Source: Verticillium longisporum (Eukaryota > Ascomycota > Sordariomycetes > Glomerellales > Plectosphaerellaceae). From it: 64,000 nucleotides of DNA. The stretch spans positions 558,001 through 622,000 of the forward strand of contig JAETXT010000002.1 of assembly GCA_019188255.1 (NCBI GenBank). Reading direction: 5' to 3'. Each line of letters opens with the position of its first letter. The stretch's first letter is position 1. Positions 11,153-23,053 of this stretch are shown here, in pieces. The notes under the pieces are model-generated. The model had not been told where the DNA came from, did no database searches, and was given only the letters and a program-made list of their open reading frames with translations. The translations under genes and the position numbers were made by a program.

Positions 11153-12901
11153 ATGGCTCCTGTCTGGTCGACTGTCCTTGGACCGCTGCTGTTTGCGGCG
11201 GTCCAGCCCGCCTTGTCGTCGCCGACATGCAAAGGCGAGCCTCGTCGCGGTGCCGTCGCGTCGGAACTCGATATTTGCAGCAAGATTGGTACCGACTTGC
11301 TAAAGGCTGGAGGTAACGCTGTCGATGCTGCTGTCGGCACAACATTCTGTGTCGGCACTGCGGGCATGTACCACAGTGGTATCGGAGGAGGTGGTTTCCT
11401 CGTCGTTCGGTCTGAGGAAGGCGAGTACGAATTTATCGACTTCCGAGAGACCGCCCCGGCTGCTGCGTACGAGGACATGTACGTCGACGATTCGGACCAG
11501 AGCATCTACGGAGGTCTCGCCAGGTATGTCCAACTTTGAACTATGTTCAGCGCTTGTAAGCTCTTAGGTGCTAACAATGGTCTCAGTGGTGTTCCAGGCG
11601 AGGCCAGGGGCCTCGAGTACGTCCACAAGAAGTACGGCGCGCTTGCGTGGAAGGACGTTCTTGCGCCCTCCATCAAGCTGGCGCGCTTCGGCTGGAAAGT
11701 CAACGAGGACCTCATCTATTACATGAACGCTGTTGGCGGGACCTTCTTGACCGACGACCCTACCTGGGCCATTGACTTCGCTCCCCACGGCAAGCGTCTC
11801 GAGCTTGGCGAGACCATCACCCGCAAGCGGTACGCCAACACTCTCGAGACTCTCGCCGAGGAGGGCGCGGACGCTCTTTACACTGGTGCCATTGCCAATG
11901 CCACTATCGCTCATCTCCAAAAGCTCAACGGTACCATGACGTTGGAGGACCTTCAGAACTACACTATTGCCCACCGCCCCACCGCCGAGATCAACTACCG
12001 CGGCTTCAAGCTGACCAGCGCCACGGCTCCTTCGGGCGGTATCGTGGTTCTCAGCGCCCTCAATGGTGCCGCGGGCTACGAGAGCTTTGATGATCCTGAG
12101 CAGGTCAACCTGACCACCCATCGTCTCGACCAGACGACTCGCTTCGCATATGGCCAACGCTCGTCCCTGGGTGACCCCGTCTTCGTCGACGGTCTCACCG
12201 AGTTCCAGGAACGCATGATCTCCGCCGAAGTCGGCGCCGAAGTGCGCTCCAAAATCTCCGACACGCAGGCTTTCAACATCTCGTACTACGACCCCTCCGG
12301 TCTCGAGTCCCTCGAGACCCCTGGAACCTCTCACATTGTGTCAGCTGACAGCTCCGGTCTCGCCGTCTCCATGACGACGACCATCAACCTACTATTCGGC
12401 TCGCAGGTCATGATTCCTGAGACGGGCGTCATCATGAACAACGAGATGGACGACTTCTCCATCCCGGGCGTGACCAACGCATTCGGCTACATTCCCAGCC
12501 CCGCCAACTTTATCCGCCCCGGCAAGAGGCCCTTGAGCTCCATGTCGCCCACCATCATCGAGACGGCCGACGGCAAGCTGTACATGAGCATCGGTGCGGC
12601 GGGCGGCAGCCGCATCATCACCTCGACGATCCAGAACATCCACAACGTCCTCGACAAGGGGCTCAACATTCACGACGCCCTGGCGTTCCCGCGCTGGCAC
12701 GACCAGCTGTCGCCGGACAGGATCACGTTTGAGTGGGCGTACGACAACAGCACCGTTGCGTTCCTCAAGGGACTGGGTCACAATGTCACGTATGTCCGGC
12801 CGGGACAGAGCTCGGCACAGGGACTGCGGCTGTTGACGAACGGGACGTTTGAGGCCTCTGGCGAGCCCAGACAGAGCAACTCGGGGGGCTACGCGGTGTA
12901 G
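11153..12901 (+). CDS. gamma-glutamyltranspeptidase, secreted
   Basis: Cleaves the gamma-glutamyl bond of glutathione and its conjugates outside the cell or in the secretory/vacuolar lumen. Exons are 11153-11523 and 11587-12901 (63-nt intron); the product is 561 aa, normal for the family. Met at 11153 opens a clear signal peptide (STVLGPLLFAAVQPALSS). Conserved features include GGNAVDAAVGTTFCVG, GIGGGGFLVVR, FIDFRETAP, GVPGEARGLEYVHKKYG and the autocatalytic site PGTSHIV, in which Thr371 is the probable nucleophile exposed by self-cleavage. Then follow NNEMDDFS, GKRPLSSMSPTI and GAAGGSRII. All expected motifs are intact and in frame. Several N-x-S/T sites fit a secreted glycoprotein. Confidence 0.95.
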
Positions 12902-13689
12902 ATATGTTGGGATGTACAAAGGTAAAGGAGACAATGATATCCAACTGATGTACTTTGTTCTTTGCTGTGTTGGTGCTTGCTTTTGTGTTCGGCCCTGCGG
13001 CAAGCTGAAATGTCATGCGCGGGTGGTTTCCCTACGTCAGGTGGGGGAGATAGGTTCATGATCTCTGACAAGTCATGTCCCCCATGTACAGAATTAACTG
13101 TGATGAAGTCTTACACTTTTTGGCGGTTGGAATTCCAGCAATGCGACCAAGGTCGCGGTTTCGAGTATGTCAAATGAATTCGGCAAAACGAAGACTCGCA
13201 GCTCGTTCGAGCTGTTCCACTGTCCTGGCTCGATCCCATGTGTTGTCAACGACCACCATCTCCCATTGAGGCTACTACAGACATATCAAACAACGAACAA
13301 GGATGACATCATAAGAGGTCTGGTCGTATTTGCCTGCATTGTGCTCGCCCCAATACTATGGCCGTCATGCCTAGGGTGGTTAAACATACGGATCAGCAAA
13401 GTGCGTCACGATCATTTTGATGCCAGATACTTACCCAAAGGCACCGTCATCTGCGGAAAAAAGTAGCTTCATGACAGCCCTCCATTTTTGGGGCCATTGA
13501 TAAGTCTCAACATCCATTTCAAGGTCTCCTCCACCCTACCGCCGAGGTATCTGGTTAAAGTTTTTGAAATCTAAAGGCCATGTTCCCTTGAAATGAGCCA
13601 TGTCCCAAACAATAACGCCCTAGCGAAGGCTCATGCTCCGTGAGACGACGCTTCTCCGGATAGATGCGGCGCGCACGATGACGGCGTAA
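12902..13689. other. intergenic 12902-13689
   Basis: The 3' flank of the gamma-glutamyltranspeptidase gene, with no supported gene. The sequence is less GC-rich than the neighbouring coding regions. Confidence 0.4.
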
Positions 13690-13878
13690 TGGGCCATCAC
13701 CAACTCATCGAAACAGCGCAGACGGACCCCGCCCCCCCTGATCGTCAAGAACAGTCTGCTCTACAGAGGCCGCGTTCCCGGGGTGTACATTCTCAACCTG
13801 ACCCAGGCGGCGCTGCGACTCCTGACCCTGTCGCTGGTCAAGTCGTTCGCCAAGAAGGGGGCGCAGTCGCTGTTATGA
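13690..13878 (+). pseudogene. orphan coding-like remnant, 62 codons, no start
   Basis: An open frame with no start codon begins right after a TAA (13687-13689) and ends at TGA 13876-13878. Its codon use is strongly coding-like (CTG, GTC, AAG, GCG, CTC), unlike the DNA around it. The translation includes NSLLYRGRVPGVYILN and LRLLTLSLVKSFAKKGAQSLL, which looks like the C-terminal end of a membrane-associated or helical protein. No upstream exon could be joined through a plausible splice site. It could be the relic of a deleted gene or the last exon of an unrecognised one. I could not assign a family. Confidence 0.35.
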
Positions 13879-14142
13879 ACGAAAAGTTGAATCCTGCGTA
13901 CAGTGCAGGCAAAGGTTTGGAACTCTCTCTTCAACCTTCGGAAAGTCGATGTGGTAATCACCCAGGACAAGCGAACCCACAAACATCTCGAGCCGTCTGC
14001 AGCAGCGGGACAAAGGCATTCATAATCTCGTGTACTTCATTGGCTTGCGCTCTATAACCAGATGTAGTAGATAGGAACAGCATCACCAAACTCCGCCAGC
14101 CAGGAAACGGCTGATGAGACCGGCTAATAATCGTCAACACAT

Positions 14143-15892
14143 CTAGGCCGCCACTGGCTGCACAATATCTCTCTTATCAAACGTAACCCAGAAGTTGTTT
14201 TGCTTGACGAACCAAGCGTTGACAATCTCCCAGTCCCGCGACGGATCTTGAAAGTTGATCTGATACAATGGTTAGCGTAGATACCAGGAAGCTCATCACC
14301 GGAGTACTCACCTCGAAGCGTCTCAGCAGACTCGGCACCACCTTGTAAATCTCCAGCAGACTGATGTTCTTGCCGATGCATGTGCGGCTTCCCATGCCGA
14401 ACTGGAGCATCGTTCCCTTCATCTCCTTGACCCTCCTGTCCTCGGATTCCAGTTCCTCCTTGCTAAGTTCTGCCGGGTTCCTGCCCTGGCCGATCAGCCA
14501 CCTCTCAGGTCGGTACACCTCGACGTCGTCGCCGAACACCGCCTTGTTGCGGTGAATCACCCACGCGTTACATCCGACGATCGTGCCTCCGGGAACGAAG
14601 ACGCCGGCAATCTCTGCACCGCCGGGCGGCACGATACGCTCGAGCGGCAGGCCAGGGGCGGGATGCAGTCGGAAGGCCTCGTTGACGCACGCATCTAGGT
14701 ATTCCAGCTCTCGTGCCTCGTTCCAAGTGACAAGTCCCGTAGTTGTGTCCTCGAACTTCCCCTTCCGCGCAGCGTCGTCAATCTCGCTTCTCAGCGATGC
14801 CAAGGCAGCAGGTGTGCGCAACAGGTAGTAGAACACGGCAGAGAGGGTGATTGCCGTCGTCTCAGATCCAGCAAAGGCCATGCTAACAGCCATGGTCTGA
14901 ACAAGGGTGTCGCTCATGAACTCAGGGCGGGATTCGCGGGCGGCAAGAAACTTGGACAACAAATCAGGCTGTTGCTTCTGCTTCGCGGCAGCGGTGACGG
15001 GCAGGAGCGGCTTCTCCTGGTCCAGAAGAGCGGGCAGACGTTCGGACATGCGAGCGCGGGCAAAGCGGGCCACGGGAAATGTCGAGTCGATGAGACCCCA
15101 TTGCGAGAGCTTGAGGTAGACGGGGTTCTTGAGGAGCAGGAGGTCGAGGAAGGGGATCTGGCCAACCTGTAGAACTGTATTAGTAACGACGCTTCCACAT
15201 AGCGGGTGGACGACCTACCGGAGCCACGTAGAGGAACAGCTTGCCGAGGTAGTCGACAATACCGTCAATGTCCTCGTTCTTCTCGACAAATCCATGACGC
15301 TTGCTGTAGGTAATCTCGCCAATGACATCAAAGGCATAGAATTGCAGCCAGCGAGTAAAGTCACATCCCTCAGGCTTCCCTGCGAAGAACTTCTCGGTCT
15401 GGTCGAGAAACAGCTTAGTCGTGTTGTCGACAAAGGTTCATACTGAACAAGGGCGGACATGGAGAAGGCCGAATTGACGCAACGGCGGAACTGCGAGTGG
15501 AAGCCATTGTCGGTCGTACTGAAGAGGGACTGCAGTCTGTTGCCCTGCACGATAGACTGTTGGACAATGTAAAAATCAGACTTGACGAAGCCCTTGTTCA
15601 GTCCGTAGATGGTCTTGAGAGCAGCGGGATCGGCAAAAGAAAGCGTGTTGGGGCCGAGACGGACAACGTCGCCGTGTTTCTTGTGGAGGGCGATGTGGGT
15701 GTTTTCTGGGCGTTGACCCCAGACATCATAGAATCGCCACCAGTCTGTCAAGGATGCGAGAAAAGGGCCCGGATGCTTGTTCAGTCCATTTCTGTAACGA
15801 TTCCTCACGATCCAAGCCAAGAAAAGTGTGGTGGTAATAAGAGGCCAGTGTTGGGCAAAGGCCTCGACTATTGACTCTGTGATACCGTGCAT
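14143..15892 (-). CDS. cytochrome P450, pisatin-demethylase-like (apparent 1-nt frameshift)
   Basis: Microsomal monooxygenase of the fungal pisatin-demethylase-like group. Exons are 15219-15892, 14312-15166 and 14143-14259, with 52-nt introns. The N-terminal anchor is WPLITTTLFLAW. P450 signatures are the I-helix AFAGSETTA, K-helix NEAFRLHP (ExxR), PERW, and heme-binding FGMGSRTCIGKN with the Cys thiolate. The family block KSDFYIVQQSIVQGNRLQSLFSTTD is split in this text only by its length; its key part is QSLFSTTD. The frame breaks at about 15432-15436 (AAAGG on the plus strand): upstream ends SALVQYEP and downstream continues VDNTTKLFLDQTEKFF one frame over. Adding one base gives 548 aa, the usual size. 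Met 15892 is preferred over an upstream GTG. The substrate is unknown; relatives oxidise plant phytoalexins or fungal metabolites. Confidence 0.88.
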
Positions 15893-17900
15893 CGCGACAC
15901 CCTGCTGCTCAGCGGTATGGCCGTATGCCTGCGCCACTCAGTGCTGTCAAGGCGAGACAAGGCCCCAAAAGTTCACGTTACGGCGAGAAAAACGTGGGAA
16001 GTCGAGACAAAGAAAGCGTGGGCCACAAGGGGGCTCTCGAAGGTCTCACACCAAGAACAGGCTAGAGTGAAGTAGTCGGAGGCTTGTACCGAGAGTTGGG
16101 GTCGAAAAAGCTGGGGTCAGTGGATGGAGGCTCTGATGGGTTGTGTGTGTGTGTGTGGGTGTGTGCCAGGCTATTTAAATGTCATGGTCGAGAAGATGCC
16201 TGCTCTCGGATCGAAGATGGTAAGCGGGCACATCAGATGAAATACTGGCGACCCGAGGAAGAGGGGCGCTGGCCAGAAGATGCGTGGACTGACGACAATA
16301 GATGCGTCGAGAGCAGCAACAAAGGTGTTCTGGCAGGCAATGCCGAATGCAGGGTGACATGCTTCGGCGGCCAACAGGGAACGTGTCTCCGGCTGTTCGC
16401 CGCTCAGAGCATCGCGTGGCTGCCACACACACACCCCCCCGATCTGAGCCCAGCTTGAGGCACAGCACAGCAAACACGACGAGGGGAGGGGGCGGGGCGC
16501 GAAGTGTGTGGCCAACAGTCAGACCAGCGATGTCATCAGATCGGCATGATGCGTCGCATGGAGTCCGAGGTGTGCAGCAGGCCTCAGACGAAAGGGGGGC
16601 CCGAGGTGACATAGGTGGGGAGGTTTCGGCAGATGCACCGGATGTCAGAATTTCATGACAGGTAGAGGGACAGAAAGAGATGGGAGTCTGGGAGGGAGAA
16701 AGATAGAGAGAGGGTGAGCTTGGTATCGTAATCTCATCACCCAAAGTTATCTGCATGCTGCTGCGGCCAAGCATGACGATAGACCCATGATGGGTCACGA
16801 TGGAGTCGTAGGAGGAACCACGGCAGTTGCCATCGCCAATTACTTGCCCCCAAAACTCATCAAGGACCCCAAAAACCCCGGTGGGCAGTCACCACCCCCG
16901 GCCTATCCTTTCGCTTGCCTCCGCGAACCAAAATTCTTCCCCGTCCATCTCTCCTTCCTCGTGCCGACTTCCTGGGCCGAAGGCCCACTCTTTTCTCGCA
17001 CCCACTGCGCCTAGCTACTGACCAAGTCCTGACGAAGGAACGCTCCACACTACCCACTCACCCGCCAGCACTCGTCCGAGGCACGCACAACTTGTCGCCC
17101 ACTGACCAAAGATGGATTAGGGGGTGGGGCAGCCCCCCACAATCCCCAGATCTCTGTGCGTACCTTGCTAGGGCAGGAGGGTTAGCGGTCTCGAGCACTG
17201 GCGAGCGCCCCAGATTCCGGGCTCAGGCGTCGGAGTGTCCCCGCGACCCAGCCCTCAATGCTCATGGCTTGCCCTTCGCTGGCCCCTTGGTGCAACTGGC
17301 ACTGGCGGGTGGTGGGGGCAGGCACGAAGGGATGGCTTTGGTGCGGCGGAGAACCCGAACCCCCTTTCACTCTCGCTGCTCTGCTCCATTCCCGTCACCA
17401 CCAAAATCTGCCGAAAACCCTCCATCCCACTTCCTCCACCGCACCGCCAGCTCATCCGCAGGACAATGCACCTGGTCCTTCGGCAGATGATTTATCGACT
17501 CAGAACATGGCCCGAATCCGAGACGTAATTCCAGGCCCCCACCAGAAAGACTACAACACGCTCTCATTCCCCCCACTCACCATCTCACCATCTCGCCGTA
17601 ATCCGAATACCGTGATATCTCCAGATCCCATCTCTGACAGTGTCGCATTGCATTCTGCCAACCTCGAGACGGTCCGACAGACCGCTCGGAGAGCGTGGTC
17701 GCCTGGGACGCCGCCAGTCAGCCGTGTCACTTGCGTCCTCGTCCTCTCTGTGGCCGTCGACCCCTTTATATCGGGCCCGAAGTTTAATAAACAAGGCCGA
17801 AATGGGTATTTTTATTCTTCATACATCGTATCTGCATAGTCGCGACAACACACATGCTCGTTGCGACATCAAAGGCTTCGCCTCGTCCAAGGGAGATTAC
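15893..17900. other. intergenic 15893-17900
   Basis: About 2 kb upstream of the P450 (minus) and downstream of the large orphan gene (minus). No gene could be supported. Several overlapping frames occur on both strands, but none has a domain or clear splice partners. A (GT)n tract lies at 16142-16157, and C-rich, G-poor sequence runs from about 16850 to 17600. Confidence 0.4.
16142..16157. repeat. (TG)8 microsatellite
   Basis: A short dinucleotide run about 250 bp upstream of the P450 start codon, directly visible in the sequence. Confidence 0.8.
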
Positions 17901-20492
17901 TCATCGCTGATACAAATGCTCAAACGAACGCCGCAGCCCGTCAGGCATCCTCCTGCCGTCCACCCGCTGCTGAGCTTCCGCCGCCCTCTTTAGCAGCGCG
18001 ATGACGTCCCACACGTCTTCAACGTGGTATTTCATGGATTCCGCAATCGTCTCGGCGTCAGGCTTCTGTGAGTACTTGAGCGCCCGCAAGACTCGCTTGA
18101 ACACCTCGTCCGGGTATGCTCTGGCCGAAGTGCCCGGAGGGGTCGGCACTCTTTGCGGCACCTCGAGAGCGTAGTAGTGTTCATTGCTGCCGCCTCTTTC
18201 TGCCGGGAGCTGGGCCACTGATCGGTGTGCCGGCCGTCTCGTGTCGCGCGTCGGACCTTCGGTGAACCTTCTTACTGATTCTATGCATCGCCGCTTCGCC
18301 TCTTCCCTCGCCGCTTGCTTCTCACCATTGCGCCTTCGCTTGGCTTGCGTTGACTCTCCCCGCTGAGTGTTCTGAAGGTTCTCTTCGGCGAGCTTGTCCA
18401 AGTGATTCTCCTGCCTTGTAGTAGGCCGGTTGGCCTTGTCGATCTGCTTATTCAGAGCCGTATAACTGTCTCCGACTGCCTTTTGGAGCTTCCGAATCAT
18501 GACGTCGAGACCATGTCGATCAAGAATAAGAGGCGATGCATCCGGTCCCATGTCCTGTTGTCTATTCGAAGCACTGGCAAACTCCTCGGCCGCGGCCCTC
18601 TCAAGTCTCCCAACCCAGACAAGCACACGCCGCAATAATTGCAATGTCTGACTGGTGTGCTCGGCATGTTCCGGTATTGCGTTCAACTGCCCCACTCCAA
18701 CTGCCGACGCTCCCGCGAGGAACACGAGCTCTATCATGTAGATTGCGAGAGGCATAATGTTCCGGCGTATGTCCATGGCTACCTGACGCCGCGATTTGGC
18801 TGGCGTGCTACTGTCTGGTCCGAGCATTTTTGTCGTGACTTCTTCGACATGATTGTCGAGGCCCTCGATGTATTTGGGCACCGGGCTTTTGTAATCGCTG
18901 TCGGTGTCGCCAAAGTACCTGAACTGTTTGCGCGTACCTGGTCTGCGCGGTATCTCCTTGCAAATTCTGGCCAGACATAGCATGTGTCTTCCCAAACGAT
19001 TGCAAGTGTCGCTCTCGTAATGCATCGCGATCGACAGAGGGTCGTCAATGAGCCTGTTATTCCAGGTCTCCATGCCGTTAATCCACTCTGGACTACTCAG
19101 CAAGTCGGTTATGCGCACAAGATGTTTGCTCGAAACAGGTTTCGTCAATGGAGAGAAGCGTCCTGGGTCGAAACTGAGTAACAACGAAGCGTCTGGGTAC
19201 GGCTCAGGGTCTTTTGCGACGACAATATGATTCTGCTTCGCTCGTTGGTTTCCATGCATGACCAGCACCTGTGCGCTCGATAGAGACGATGCAGGACCGT
19301 ATAGCTCGGTCCTAAGTACGGGGGACTCAATGTCATGGGAAGTCGAATCAGCTTGAAGAATTCGGCTGCTGCGTCTTGGCTTAGGCATTTGCGCATGCCC
19401 GCACTCTTTTGGTTCCGGCGTGACTGGCACCGCCGGGGGCAATACTGCGTGGTCGGTTGCATCTACTGACAGTGGTCGTGTCGCAAGTCTCTGTGGATTG
19501 TCTGCTGCCTCTCCGGCTGAATCTGCGCTGGGCTCATAGATATCATCGTCATCAGAGGGACTTGGATTCTTGGAGGGCTGCTGTCGAGGCTGGCTCAGGA
19601 CAGCTTGCTCTGTCAGGTCCATTGTTGCTTCCCTTGGTTCGGATTCCCCTGGTTCGGGACCATTTTCCATATCTCTTCCTCCAGCCATTGTTTGCACTGG
19701 TGCAGAAGGCGTCATATCCTGGGCTTTCCCGGGCCACTGCTTGGAATCCTCTTCTTCCGTGACTGTAACACGTGCGTGTTCGACCGTGGCGCGTGCTGTC
19801 TCCCGCCGACTTTCTTCAATCATCAACGCTCCATTGGTGCGTGATACCTCTCCTTCACGATGTTCTTCCAGGAGGCGAGCCCAAGCTGGCTGCGCAGGTA
19901 GGTCATTCGACTCGATCGGGGATTTGTCCGTCGGTTCGGTCTGACGTGGCGGCTCGCTTTCCACATCGTGTTCAGCAAAGGGCTGTGAGATCTTTCTTTG
20001 TATTCCTGGTCGTTGCGAAGAATTCAGAGGAAAGGGACTGGGTGCCGCTGGTCCAGAGATCCCCCGTGGTGGCACAGCGAGGGCAGAGTTCAGGTGTTCC
20101 AGGTTCAGGGGAATGAACAGATCGTTTTCGACGTCATCCATCAGGGGATGCCGCTCAACCAGTGTCTCTTTCCCATCAAGCTGCATTCTTTGACGTGGGT
20201 GTCCGCTTGTTACGAGTTCGGCATGCGGCGAGCTTCGAAGACGAGGCGTTGTCTAGGTAGGTCAACATTAGCATCATGTTCGACCAGGCGGCTATCCGTC
20301 GTCGGATCGACTTACGGGTAAGATGATGTTCGGTATATCGTCAGGTTCGTCATCACTCGAGACGTCCCCATCGTCCAGAGCAGGGTCGTCAGCTGTGTCG
20401 AGGTGCATCGCCGGAGTGGCAGGTTCGTCGAAGCTGCTGTCAATGGTATTGAAGATTGCCCTGGTCAGCTGAGCTATCATTGGGCGAGCCAT
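17901..20492 (-). CDS. large hypothetical protein, 842 aa
   Basis: Not recognised. Exons are 20316-20492 and 17901-20252 (63-nt intron, GTAAGT...CTAG, phase 0). Met 20492 (MARPMIAQLTRAIFNTIDSS) is the first Met in frame. Residues 25-60 are very acidic (DDPALDDGDVSSDDEPDDIP). Residues 80-370 are Pro/Ser/Glu-rich and probably disordered. A folded region follows (about 400-620), with LLSFDPGRFSPLTKPV, SSPEWINGMETWNNRLIDDP and a hydrophobic helix (IMPLAIYMIELVFLAGASAV). After this comes a Lys/Arg-rich, nuclear-signal-like segment (AKRRRNGEKQAAREEAKRR). The C-terminal 70 residues look like a small helical domain (YPDEVFKRVLRALKYSQKPD, AESMKYHVEDVWDVIALLKR). The architecture suggests a nuclear protein, but I have no function to offer. 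The middle and C-terminal parts could each be lineage-specific domains. Confidence 0.8.
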
Positions 20493-21671
20493 GGTTTCGA
20501 ATCCGATGCCTCGAGCTGCGACTGAGTATCGTTCACCAAGGGATTCCAAGGGCGCGGTTGAGCAGTCATGTTGTTACGATCGCTGGTTCATGGTGTCGAG
20601 GCAGTCGCGAAATGCGGAGAGGTAAGATTGACATCACGGCGTTCGACATCGGTAGCGACTGGCAAGGTACCTACCTAGGTACCTGACTGACCTAAGGAGC
20701 TAGGTAGGTACGCCTGGAGGGGTTCCTGCAAGGGACGGGGAGCTTCTTCGATCCAGGTATATCATTGGCTGGCGCATGGTGGTCGGTACTTGTACCTGCC
20801 CCGGCACAACTCCGTGTGAGTGGCTGTCATCTTGGTAAGTAGCACTGTACTCGTGATGGCTTCGCAACACCACCACCATCTGTACCATTATCGACCGTGA
20901 TAGCTGTCCTGCGGTTGAACTAGCATACTCGCGTGCTCTAATGGGCTCCCCAAGTGAGTTGAACGATTTCCCAACATCGAGACAATCTGTACCCAATAAT
21001 CATAGCACCTATGGGTGGTCATGCTGGCGTGGGGCCTTGTCCGGAGCATCAGTACCAAAAAGTCATCAGAATTGGTCCGCCAGCGGGCACTATGCTCTAT
21101 TTCAGCCGGCCGGTTCAAGTCTCGTTTTTGAGCTACCAGCGCATATTTCCAGGTATTTTGGTCACCTGGCTGTTTCATCATCCCTAACACCTTGGCAAAT
21201 GGACCTGAAGCCTTGACCCGGGATCGGCACTTCATCATGCGGCTCATCTACACCACACGGGACTTGGCCCATTATGTGCAACCTCCCCACAGACGCCTGG
21301 TCCCGCGGACGAATCGAGCCCCTTCAAGCACTGTCTCGTCCAAAGAGGAGCATGTGTCCTCTGATGCTGCTCCACAAACCCCGACCCATTGACCCCCTTT
21401 CTATTCCGGCTGAATTGCCAATGACGATCAATCACCATGGGCTGAACCGTTTCGACACAACACCACGGGGCTCTCGGTTCGCCGGAAGTGCCCTGTCGTG
21501 ACTCCTTGGCTCGCCCGTTCTCATATGACAACATTCATAAGAAAAATGTTGGGACTACAAATTGACCTCCTCGCCCATTCATCTCATCTCATCTCAGTTC
21601 ATCCAACAAGCGTCAGTATCCCTGTCATCAAACATTAACACCGCGCAGTCGATCGCATCGCAAATTTCAAC
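20493..21671. promoter_or_regulatory. intergenic with divergent promoters, 20493-21671
   Basis: The gap between the large orphan gene (minus) and the acetylxylan esterase (plus) should hold both promoters. It includes a perfect 12-bp inverted repeat (20667-20678 / 20700-20711). No coding sequence could be supported. Confidence 0.45.
20667..20711. repeat. 12-bp perfect inverted repeat, TAGGTACC-type
   Basis: The arms GTACCTACCTAG and CTAGGTAGGTAC are separated by 21 bp, about 175 bp upstream of the large orphan gene's start. It could form a cruciform or a dimeric binding site. Similar TAGGTACC-rich patches occur at 38253-38291 and near 42645-42662. Confidence 0.75.
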
Positions 21672-22422
21672 ATGCTTTTCCTCGGTGCCACAATTCTCCT
21701 GCTCGGCCAGGCGGCCGCCTCGCCCATGGAGATCACCGCCCGCCAGGCCAACTGTCCCCCGATCCACGTCTTCGGCGCTCGTGAGACTACCGTTTCGCCA
21801 GGCTTCGGCTCTGCTGGCACCGTCGTCAACTCCATTATCCAAGCCAACCCCGGCACAACCTCCGAGGCCATCGTGTATCCGGCATGCGGCGGCCAGGCCA
21901 GCTGCGGCAGCGTCCAGTATGCCGACTCGGCCCGCCAGGGCACTGCTGCCGTTGCCACTGCTGTGAACGCCTTCAACCAGCGATGCCCAGACTCGCAAAT
22001 CATCCTCGTTGGCTACTCTCAGGGGGCCAGATCATGGACAATGCATACTGCGGCGGCGGCGACACGCGCGCCGGCATCACCGACACAAGTATCCCCATCT
22101 CCGCATCAGCACAGCAGATGATCCGCGCCGCTATCATGATGGGCAGCCCTCGCTTCGTCGCTGGCCAGTCTCAGAATGTCGGCGACTGTCTCGCCCAAGG
22201 CGTAAGTGTACTCCTTCCATCACTCTTGTGATGTCCACTAATAATTGTCAGTTCGCGGCCCGCCCGGCCAGCTTCCAGTGCCCCTTTGCGGCGAACATCC
22301 AGTCGTACTGTGATGCACCTGACCCATTCTGCTGCAACGGCAACGACGCCGTGCGCCACCAGCAGTATGGCACCATCTATGGCGCAGAGGCTTTGACATT
22401 CGTCAATGGCAAGTTGGCTTAA
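21672..22422 (+). CDS. acetylxylan esterase / cutinase-fold CE5 (apparent 1-nt frameshift)
   Basis: Secreted carbohydrate esterase family 5 enzyme that removes acetyl groups from xylan, or possibly cutin esters. Exons are 21672-22201 and 22252-22422 (50-nt intron); the product is 233 aa once one base is restored. There is a signal peptide (LFLGATILLLGQAAASP), then CPPIHVFGARETTVSPGFGS, YPACGGQASCGS and the nucleophile elbow GYSQG with Ser116. Further on are CDAPDPFCCNGND, which holds the catalytic Asp, and RHQQYG, with the catalytic His. The many Cys pairs and the ARETT motif favour acetylxylan esterase over cutinase. The frame breaks immediately after the Ser elbow at a five-G run (22022-22026); six G would restore a GYSQGGQIMD reading. 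As written the enzyme would lose its Asp and His. Confidence 0.88.
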
Positions 22423-23053
22423 AGGGTGGAGGACCAGGACTGTATGTGTTTTTATAGTTCATACCCAGAACTTTGATGAATTGATGACTTTGACTTGGTG
22501 TTGATCAATCGAGAGCCTGCGGTTTCAATGTTTATCGGTTTGCGCAGCGCAAGTGCAACACCCAATCATCTGATTGTCTATATAACCATCAACAGACGTT
22601 TTGGGCTCTGCAGTACATGGCTGCAGCTGAACACCCGTCCAGTCTTCCAAGCGCAGTATAAGTCCGTAGATGCCGATTGTGGAGAGCACCAAGCGTAAGC
22701 CAAGACGAGAATTTGGTACGTGTCTGGCCAGTGATCCTTCGTCAACTTGGCGATCCCCAATTTTGGTTCTAGCAAGTAAATGTGACCAAAATTAGAGGCA
22801 ACACATGGATTGAGACTCATTAGGTAGTCTGAACAATCCAGGCCTTGGCTTGTGAGTTTGTCGTCATTCGCCAAGTAAGGCTGGCCTGTCCAACATCAAT
22901 GCAAGTTTGCCAGTCTTCATGGCACCATCTCATCAACTCTTGCCGGAACACATTCTTGTAATTTTCAGCATCTCATGAGTGGATGACATCATTGTCTCCT
23001 GAGTTTCTGTTACTTTTCTGGTTTTCTCGAAGCTTCTACGACACCTCTCCAAC
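22423..23053. other. intergenic 22423-23053
   Basis: AT-richer spacer without a supported gene. It lies between two plus-strand genes for secreted proteins. Confidence 0.4.

Noticed and set aside
11564..12334. Long minus-strand frame inside the gamma-glutamyltranspeptidase
   Set aside because: Antisense shadow of a fully motif-supported gene.
15432..15436. Calling the P450 a pseudogene
   Set aside because: Only one base is missing and the rest is intact; in the context of many similar homopolymer breaks, sequence error is more likely.
16175..17839. Several overlapping frames on both strands upstream of the P450
   Set aside because: Low-complexity, Pro/Ser/Arg-rich, mutually overlapping, no recognisable motif.
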